From JBQCEE01 sp051960575 (GTDB lineage Bacteria > Actinomycetota > Actinomycetes > Mycobacteriales > Jatrophihabitantaceae), in contig NZ_JBQCEE010000115.1 of assembly GCF_051960575.1 (NCBI RefSeq), positions 1 through 18,443 on the forward strand: a stretch of DNA of 18,443 nucleotides, read 5' to 3'. This document shows positions 6,248-12,315 of the stretch, in pieces. How positions within the stretch are numbered: the first letter of the stretch is position 1; each line of letters opens with the position of its first letter. The position numbers were made by a program, and so were the translations under genes. The notes under the pieces are model-generated. The model worked only from the letters and a program-made list of their open reading frames with translations. It did not search any database and had not been told where the DNA came from.

Positions 6248-7516
6248 TCAGGGGGTGAGCAGGCCGGCGGCGCGCATGCCCTTCAGCGTGGGCGGGATGA
6301 CGGCGGTCGGGCGGGCGCCGGCCTCGATGGCGTCGATGGTCTTGAGGCCGTCGCCGGTGTTGTAGACGACGGTCTCCTTGGACGTGTCGAGCTGTCCGGA
6401 CGCGGCGAGCTTCTTCAGCACCGCCACCGTCACGCCGCCCGCGGTCTCGGCGAACACGCCCGTCGTGCGGGCGAGCAGGCTGATGCCCGCGCGGATCTCG
6501 TCGTCGGTCACCGAGGTCATGGCACCGCCCGTCGAGCGGACGACGTCGAGCGCGTACGGGCCGTCGGCCGGGTTGCCGATGTTCAGCGACTTGGCGATGC
6601 CGGTCGGCTTCACCGGCTGCACGACGTCCCAGCCGTTGGCGAAGGCGGTCGCGATCGGCGAGCAGCCGGCCGACTGCGCACCGAAGACCGTCCAGGACGA
6701 CGGCGGCACGAGCCCGGCCGCGGTGAGCTCCTTGAACGCCTTGTGCACCTTGGTCAGCAGCGAGCCCGACGCCATCGGCGCGACGACCTGCTCGGGCAGC
6801 CGCCAGCCGAGCTGCTCGGCCACCTCGAAGCCGAGCGTCTTCGAGCCCTCGGCGTAGTACGGGCGCACGTTGACGTTGACGAAGCCGGTGTTCTCGAACT
6901 CGTCGGTCTCGGCGAGCTCGGAGCAGAGCCGGTTCACGTCGTCGTACGAGCCCTCGATGCCGACGACGGTGCCGCCGTAGATCGCGGTCTGGATGATCTT
7001 GGCCGGCTCGAGGTCGCTCGGGATGAACACGATCGACGGCATCCCGACGCGGGCGGCGTGCGCGGCGACAGAGTTTGCCAGGTTGCCCGTGGACGCGCAG
7101 GCGATGCGGGTGAAGCCGAGCTCGCGCGCGGCGGTGATGGCGACCGAGACGACACGGTCCTTGAACGAGTGCGTCGGGTTGGCCGAGTCGTCCTTGATCC
7201 AGACCGGCGCGGTGAAGCCGAGCTCGTCGGCCAGCCGGTCGGCGCGGATGAGCGGGGTCATGCCGGTGCCCGAGTCGACGCGTGTCGCGGCGTCGTGGCC
7301 CACGGGCAGCAGCCCGGCATAGCGCCAGAGCGAGTGCGGGCCGGCCTCGATGTCGGCGCGGGTCACGCGCGCGAGCAGGTCGGCGTCGTAGCCGATCTCG
7401 AGCGGGCCGAAGCACTCGAAGCACGCGTGCTGCGCACCGAGCGGGTAGGTGGCCGAACAGTTGCGACAGACCAGGCCCGAGGCGGGCGAGGTGGGACGGT
7501 CGACGACAGCAGTCAT
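6248..7516 (-). CDS. thrC: Threonine synthase
   Basis: A PLP enzyme of 422 residues that converts O-phosphohomoserine to threonine, the last step of the pathway, in the cytosol. An N-terminal zinc-ribbon-like segment (CRNC at 17-20 and CFEC at 32-35) is followed by the fold-type II PLP domain: NPTHSFKDR with the Schiff-base lysine K119, the phosphate loop ASTGNLANS, and the C-terminal VVYNTGDGLKT. The start is ATG 7516, because its N-terminus fits the family and AGAAAGG lies about 10 bases upstream; the in-frame extension to 7624 runs through the riboswitch and is not coding. The gene is led by a SAM-I riboswitch, so it is tied to methionine/SAM status. The other homoserine-branch genes are not nearby. 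Confidence 0.96.
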   Translation of the reverse strand: MTAVVDRPTSPASGLVCRNCSATYPLGAQHACFECFGPLEIGYDADLLARVTRADIEAGPHSLWRYAGLLPVGHDAATRVDSGTGMTPLIRADRLADELGFTAPVWIKDDSANPTHSFKDRVVSVAITAARELGFTRIACASTGNLANSVAAHAARVGMPSIVFIPSDLEPAKIIQTAIYGGTVVGIEGSYDDVNRLCSELAETDEFENTGFVNVNVRPYYAEGSKTLGFEVAEQLGWRLPEQVVAPMASGSLLTKVHKAFKELTAAGLVPPSSWTVFGAQSAGCSPIATAFANGWDVVQPVKPTGIAKSLNIGNPADGPYALDVVRSTGGAMTSVTDDEIRAGISLLARTTGVFAETAGGVTVAVLKKLAASGQLDTSKETVVYNTGDGLKTIDAIEAGARPTAVIPPTLKGMRAAGLLTP

Positions 7517-7522
7517 GGGTAC

Positions 7523-7538
7523 GAGGCCTTTCTCCTCA
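7523..7538 (-). promoter_or_regulatory. Candidate expression-platform hairpin covering the thrC ribosome binding site
   Basis: On the minus strand TGAGG (7538-7534) can pair with CCTCG (7526-7522, the last pair a wobble), leaving AGAAAGG in the loop. TGAGG is part of the 3' strand of riboswitch P1, so this hairpin and the SAM-bound P1 exclude each other. If real, SAM would open the ribosome binding site. The helix is short and the drawing is a hypothesis. Confidence 0.4.
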
Positions 7539-7676
7539 TCTGCCCCGCGTGCGACTGTGCGCAGCACGGGCCGGAGTTGGCACCTGCAGCGCGACGGCCT
7601 CGCTCGAACGAGTCGAATGGTCACGCGTGGTTGCCGGGGCTTCGCCGGGCCGGTCCCTCTGCCCCTCTGGATGAGA
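7535..7676 (-). ncRNA. SAM-I (S-box) riboswitch in the thrC leader
   Basis: The minus strand upstream of thrC reads like the S-box core: ATCCAGAGGGGCAGAGGGAC, then CGGCCCGGCGAAGCCCCGGC and AACC, and later GGTGCCAACTCC. These match the conserved kink-turn/P2 block (AGAG..GG..GAGGGA..GGCCC..GAA.CCcGGCAACC) and the GGTGCCAA.TCC joining strand. The P1 stem is CTCATC (7675-7670) with GATGAG (7540-7535). P3 is the GC-rich hairpin of about 7629-7590, and CCCGTGC/GCACGCGGG near 7570-7544 makes a P4-like helix. The retained P2 kink-turn block argues for SAM-I rather than SAM-IV. It ends about 18 bases before the thrC ATG, so control is probably at translation; no intrinsic terminator follows the aptamer. 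Confidence 0.93.
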
Positions 7677-7689
7677 CGTGCTCTTCAGT

Positions 7690-7709
7690 TGTGCGGCCAT
7701 TCTCGCACA
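7690..7709 (-). terminator. Small hairpin after the LytR_C gene
   Basis: TGTGCG and CGCACA form a 6-bp stem around eight bases, starting two bases past the stop of the LytR_C gene and ending just before the thrC riboswitch. It could end the upstream transcript and insulate thrC. There is no U-run, so this is a weak call. Confidence 0.4.
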
Positions 7710-7711
7710 GG

Positions 7712-8242
7712 TCAGGAGGCGGAATAGTCCCAGGCCAGCACGACCACCACGGGGCCGGGCGCGAGTTCGGCGAAGCGCGGCACGACGCGCTTGATGGTCG
7801 GGAACTGCCGCTGCAGCGCCAGTGCCGCACGGTGTGCGCCGGGCACGGCCGCGTCGTAGTAGGCCGCGGTCGAGAGGATGTTGTTCGACATCGTGCCGAT
7901 GCTGGTGACCGTCCAGCCCGCCGCCTGGAATTTCGACTCGGCCTGCGCGGCCAGCCCGGTGGTCGTGGTGTTGTTCATGATCACGATGGGCGTCGCCGTC
8001 ACCGGCGCGGCCGGCGCATGCGAGGCGCTCGACGACGGCGGGGCGGACGACGACAACACCGACGAGGTCGGACGCGACACCGGGGCCGACGGCGACACGG
8101 TGCGCGTGTGCGTCACGGTCGGCGGGGCGGCCTGGGACGACGTCGGGCTCTGGAGCGCCGCGACGGCCACCCAGAGCACGACGATGCCGAGCACCAGGAT
8201 GCCGAGCGGGACGAGCCGGTCGGCGCGCGACGCCGTGCCCAC
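7712..8242 (-). CDS. LytR C-terminal (LytR_C) domain membrane protein, VirR/Rv0431-like
   Basis: A 176-residue single-pass envelope protein. A membrane segment lies at about 11-31 (VPLGILVLGIVVLWVAVAAL), then a Ser/Thr/Pro-rich linker of about 60 residues outside the membrane, then a LytR_C domain of about 90 residues (IVIMNNTTTTGLAAQAESKF, then WTVTSIGTM, with the ending VVVVLAWDY). The domain is known as the C-terminal part of LCP cell-wall ligases and as the main part of VirR of M. tuberculosis, a protein tied to envelope integrity and vesicle release. GTG 8242 starts two bases after the stop of the DUF3263 gene and fits the membrane segment at the N-terminus. The gene pair order is the same as Rv0430-Rv0431. 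Function here is by analogy. Confidence 0.87.
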   Translation of the reverse strand: MGTASRADRLVPLGILVLGIVVLWVAVAALQSPTSSQAAPPTVTHTRTVSPSAPVSRPTSSVLSSSAPPSSSASHAPAAPVTATPIVIMNNTTTTGLAAQAESKFQAAGWTVTSIGTMSNNILSTAAYYDAAVPGAHRAALALQRQFPTIKRVVPRFAELAPGPVVVVLAWDYSAS

Positions 8243-8244
8243 GG

Positions 8245-8559
8245 TCAGAGGTCGATGCCGAGACGGCGCGCGGAGCGCTGCCGCTGCCGGGCGGCGCGCA
8301 GGCGGCGCAGCCGCTTCACCAGCATCGGGTCGGCGGCGAGCGCCTCGGGCGTGTCGATCAGCGCGTTCAGCACCTGGTAGTACCGCGTGGCGGACATGTC
8401 GAAGAGCTCGCGGATCGCCTGCTCCTTCGCGCCCGCGTACTTCCACCACTGCCGCTCGAAGGCGAGGATCTCGCGATCGCGGCGGGTGAGCCCGTCGTGG
8501 GTCTCGTCGGCACCGGCGTCGGCGGTGTCGTGCCCGACGGCTGCCTGCGCGAACTCCAT
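8245..8559 (-). CDS. DUF3263 domain protein (Rv0430-like)
   Basis: A 104-residue protein whose core LTRRDREILAFERQWWKYAG, then AKEQAIRELFDMSATRYYQVLNALID and a basic tail (RLRRLRAARQRQRSARR), is the DUF3263 pattern. The helices with RELFDMSATRYYQVLN look like a helix-turn-helix, so DNA binding is likely but not shown. ATG 8559 is chosen over the upstream ATGs (8616, 8604) because AGGAGG (8573-8568) sits 8 bases before it, the best Shine-Dalgarno in this part of the window. It is followed after two bases by the LytR_C gene, an operon pair kept in mycobacteria. It may regulate that pair. Confidence 0.9.
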   Translation of the reverse strand: MEFAQAAVGHDTADAGADETHDGLTRRDREILAFERQWWKYAGAKEQAIRELFDMSATRYYQVLNALIDTPEALAADPMLVKRLRRLRAARQRQRSARRLGIDL

Positions 8560-8602
8560 CGACCGTGCCTCCTGAATTGCACCGTTGTGATTCGGCTCCT
8601 CC

Positions 8603-8635
8603 ATTACAACACGCACGGCCCCGCGTCGGCGTCAA
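8603..8635 (-). promoter_or_regulatory. Possible promoter of the DUF3263-LytR_C operon
   Basis: On the minus strand TTGACG (8635-8630) and TGTAAT (8608-8603) look like -35 and -10 elements in the only A/T-rich spot upstream, but the spacer is 21 bases, longer than the usual 16-19. A start near 8596 would give a leader of about 37 bases with the AGGAGG site in it. Confidence 0.3.
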
Positions 8636-8649
8636 GCACGCCCGGCGGG

Positions 8650-8677
8650 CTGTGGACGGACGGCCCGACGTCCACAG
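8650..8677. repeat. CTGTGGAC inverted repeat upstream of the WXG100-like gene
   Basis: CTGTGGAC and GTCCACAG are perfect inverted repeats with a 12-base centre (an inner G-C pair extends the stem to 9). It lies in the divergent gap between the DUF3263 operon and the WXG100-like gene, 31 bases before GTG 8708, where an operator would be expected. Its core is shared with the inverted repeat at 5048-5070. Confidence 0.5.
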
Positions 8678-8707
8678 TCGCGTCCGGCCCGACACCCCTG
8701 CCGGCCC

Positions 8708-9160
8708 GTGGCGGACACCCTCGACGCCATGCCGCTGCTCGCCGATCCAGGTCAACTCCGCGCCCATGCCGACCGCATGGCCCGTCACGCCGATGCGACG
8801 AGGGCCGTGCGCGACGGCTTGCGGCGCGTGCTCGCGGCGACGCTGTGGCAGGGCCCCGCGGCCCGCAGTTTCGGTGGCGAGGTCGACGGCGCGCTCGCCG
8901 GCATCGACCGCAGCGCCGGCCTGGTCGACGACGCCGCGGCGGCGCTGCGCGCGCTGGCCGACGCCTGGGAGACGTTGCTCGCCGACCTCCGGCGCGCCCT
9001 GCGCGACGGCCAGCGGCTCGCCGGCGACAGCGTCGAACTGCTGGCCGATCTCGTGGGAGCACCCGCGGACGTCCTCGGCGACGCGGGCGACCTGGCGCGG
9101 GACGCGCTGGACACCGCGGGTGATCTCGTCAGTTCCGCCGGCGACCTGCTCGGGCTGTAG
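8708..9160 (+). CDS. WXG100/ESAT-6-like helical protein
   Basis: A 150-residue, all-helical protein. Two long amphipathic helices (about 14-45, GQLRAHADRMARHADATRAV, and about 66-100) are joined by a turn with the W-x-G motif in LWQGPAARSF (W47, G49), the layout of WXG100 proteins exported by type VII (ESX) systems. It is longer than the usual 100 residues, with a third helical stretch rich in Ala, Asp and Leu at the C-terminus. GTG 8708 and ATG 8729 are both possible starts and neither has a Shine-Dalgarno; the longer is listed. The stop is followed after four bases by the serine hydrolase gene. No ESX machinery (EccC and others) is in the window. Family assignment is likely; export is inferred. 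Confidence 0.72.
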   Translation: MADTLDAMPLLADPGQLRAHADRMARHADATRAVRDGLRRVLAATLWQGPAARSFGGEVDGALAGIDRSAGLVDDAAAALRALADAWETLLADLRRALRDGQRLAGDSVELLADLVGAPADVLGDAGDLARDALDTAGDLVSSAGDLLGL

Positions 9161-9164
9161 CGCC

Positions 9165-10430
9165 GTGCCTCCCGACCCGATCTCGGTCACCGGCGGGGCC
9201 GACGGCATCGCGGCGTCGTGCGAGCGACTGCGCGCCGCGGCGGGCGGTCTCGGCGACGCCGCCGCACACGTCGCCTCGATCAGCTGGACGCTGCACGCCT
9301 GCCTGGTCGAACCGGACATCCTCGGCGCCGGCCTCGCCGCCCCGCTGCAGCTCGCCGTGTTCGAGACGACGCTCGGCCTCGCCCTCGACGGCCCGACCGG
9401 GCTCACCGCCCTCGCCGTCCGGCTCGGGGAGCTCGACGCCCTGCTGCGCCTCGCCGCCCTGCGCTACGAGGCGGTCGACCACCTCGATGCCTGGCTCGGC
9501 GACATCGTGCTGGGCGCGGTCAGGGTGCCGATCGCCCTCGTGGCCGTCGGGTCCCGGCTCGCGCGGGGCGCCGACCCGCTCACCGCGCTCGAGGCGGTGG
9601 TGACGGTCGACCCCGAGCTGGCCGACACCGTCGCCACGGCGCTCGGGCTCCCCGCCCTGCTCGCCGCGACGTCCGGGCATCTGCCCGACGGCCGCGCCGT
9701 CGTGACGGCGCTCGGCGCCGACCCGGCCGCCGAGGCGACGCGTCCGCCCCGGTCGTTGGCCGACCTCGTCGGCGAGCTCGCGCACCGCGACGACGGCGCG
9801 CACGGCGAGATCGACGTCCGCGTCCTCACCGGCGCCGGCCCGCGCCGCGTCGTCGTCGACATCACCGGAACGAAGACGGCGAGCCTGGCACCGACACCGG
9901 ACGTCACCGGGCTCATCACCGACGGCAAGGCACTGGTCGGCCGCCGCACGACCTACGAGGACGGCGTGCTCGCGGCGCTGCAGCACGCCGGGGTGCGCCC
10001 CGACGACGACGTCATGCTCGTCGGCCACAGCGAGGGCGGCATGGTGGCCGTCACCGCGGCGCGCGACGCCGTCCGCTCCGGGCGGTTCCGCGTGACCCAT
10101 GTCGTCACGGCCGGCTCGCCCGTCGGCCTGACCGCGGACGACCTGCCGCGCGGCGTGCAACTGCTCGCCCTCGAGAACGGCCACGACGTCGTGCCGCATC
10201 TCGACGGCCGCCGCAACCCCGACCGCGCCGACGTCACGACGGTCACCGGCGAGATCGACGCCGGCGGCGTCGTCGCCGACCACGGCCTGCGCACCGGGTA
10301 CGCGCCCATCGCCGCTGCGGCAGACGCGTCCACCGACGGCTCGGTGCGGGCCTTCCTCGCCGGCGCGCGCGGCTTCCTCACCGCCGACGAGGTCACCACG
10401 CTGCGCTACGTGGTCACCCGCGGGCCCTGA
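9165..10430 (+). CDS. Serine alpha/beta-hydrolase (lipase/esterase-like) with helical N-terminal domain
   Basis: A 421-residue protein. The N-terminal ~160 residues are helical and Ala/Leu-rich (SVTGGADGIAASCERLRAAA, with the helix turn ASISWTL), like WXG/LXG-type secretion domains. The C-terminal ~200 residues are an alpha/beta-hydrolase: the nucleophile elbow GHSEGG with S289, then VTAGSPVG, the likely catalytic Asp in HDVVPH (D341) and His in DHGLRTGY (H373). This order is typical of PGAP1-like and class 3 lipase-like enzymes. No signal peptide or membrane anchor is seen. GTG 9165 starts four bases after the WXG100-like stop, so the two are co-translated and the partner may be its export chaperone. 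It could be a type VII effector or a cell-wall/lipid enzyme. The substrate is unknown, and no immunity gene is recognised next to it. Confidence 0.82.
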   Translation: MPPDPISVTGGADGIAASCERLRAAAGGLGDAAAHVASISWTLHACLVEPDILGAGLAAPLQLAVFETTLGLALDGPTGLTALAVRLGELDALLRLAALRYEAVDHLDAWLGDIVLGAVRVPIALVAVGSRLARGADPLTALEAVVTVDPELADTVATALGLPALLAATSGHLPDGRAVVTALGADPAAEATRPPRSLADLVGELAHRDDGAHGEIDVRVLTGAGPRRVVVDITGTKTASLAPTPDVTGLITDGKALVGRRTTYEDGVLAALQHAGVRPDDDVMLVGHSEGGMVAVTAARDAVRSGRFRVTHVVTAGSPVGLTADDLPRGVQLLALENGHDVVPHLDGRRNPDRADVTTVTGEIDAGGVVADHGLRTGYAPIAAAADASTDGSVRAFLAGARGFLTADEVTTLRYVVTRGP

Positions 10431-10455
10431 TCAAGCTGTGCACCGCCGTCCGACC

Positions 10456-10486
10456 CTTGCCCTGGGCAAGCATGCAGCGCCACGAT
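10456..10486 (+). promoter_or_regulatory. Probable leaderless promoter of the acyl-CoA synthetase gene with overlapping palindrome
   Basis: TTGCCC (10457-10462) and CACGAT (10481-10486) are 18 bases apart, and the ATG follows the -10 by six bases, so the transcript would begin at or near the start codon. The -35 is embedded in the perfect palindrome CTTGCCCTGGGCAAG (10456-10470), a good place for a repressor such as a TetR-type fatty-acid regulator. No Shine-Dalgarno precedes the ATG, in agreement with a leaderless message. Confidence 0.45.
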
Positions 10487-10492
10487 CGCCGC

Positions 10493-12121
<1,629 letters not shown>

Positions 12122-12154
12122 GAAACTCCCCGCGTGTCGCAACACGAGCACCAC

Positions 12155-12184
12155 TTGTCACATCAGTAACATCAATGGTTTGAT
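12155..12184 (+). promoter_or_regulatory. Candidate promoter of the secreted repeat protein
   Basis: TTGTCA (12155-12160) and TTTGAT (12179-12184) are 18 bases apart in a short A/T-rich island, the only one between the ligase and the secreted-protein gene. Transcription from it would give a leader of about 125 bases with two hairpins. Confidence 0.4.
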
Positions 12185-12190
12185 CGTTCT

Positions 12191-12211
12191 GCTCCCGGGC
12201 CGTCCGGGAGC
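12191..12211 (+). terminator. Hairpin after the acyl-CoA synthetase gene
   Basis: GCTCCCGG, loop GCCGT, CCGGGAGC: a perfect 8-bp stem 70 bases past the ligase stop. It could end the ligase transcript or, lying just after the candidate promoter, be the first leader hairpin of the next gene. No U-run follows. Confidence 0.45.
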
Positions 12212-12253
12212 GGACGCGCGGGGGCAGTCGCCGCGTCCGAGACGAGCGACCGG

Positions 12254-12280
12254 GGCCGACCACCTCTTCGGGTGACGGCC
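12254..12280 (+). other. Stem-loop in the leader of the secreted repeat protein
   Basis: GGCCG pairs with CGGCC, and inside this CACC pairs with GGTG across a TCTTCG loop, 36 bases before the ATG. It may shape the leader. I compared it with c-di-AMP (ydaO), c-di-GMP and cobalamin riboswitches and saw no match to their conserved blocks. Confidence 0.35.
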
Positions 12281-12315
12281 GTACCACCTGTCGCCACGCC
12301 ATCGGGAAGTCACAC

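Noticed and set aside
7517..7624. N-terminal extension of threonine synthase by 36 codons
   Set aside because: It overlaps the SAM riboswitch and looks unlike the family; ATG 7516 has a ribosome binding site and the right N-terminus.
7712..9406. 564-codon frame reading upstream from the LytR_C gene through the DUF3263 gene
   Set aside because: Only the part from GTG 8242 is protein-like; the rest is antisense or out of frame to the DUF3263 and WXG100-like genes.
12122..12315. c-di-AMP (ydaO) or other known riboswitch before the secreted-protein gene
   Set aside because: Actinobacterial wall-enzyme genes often have one, but the conserved blocks of ydaO, GEMM and cobalamin classes are not visible; only plain hairpins are.
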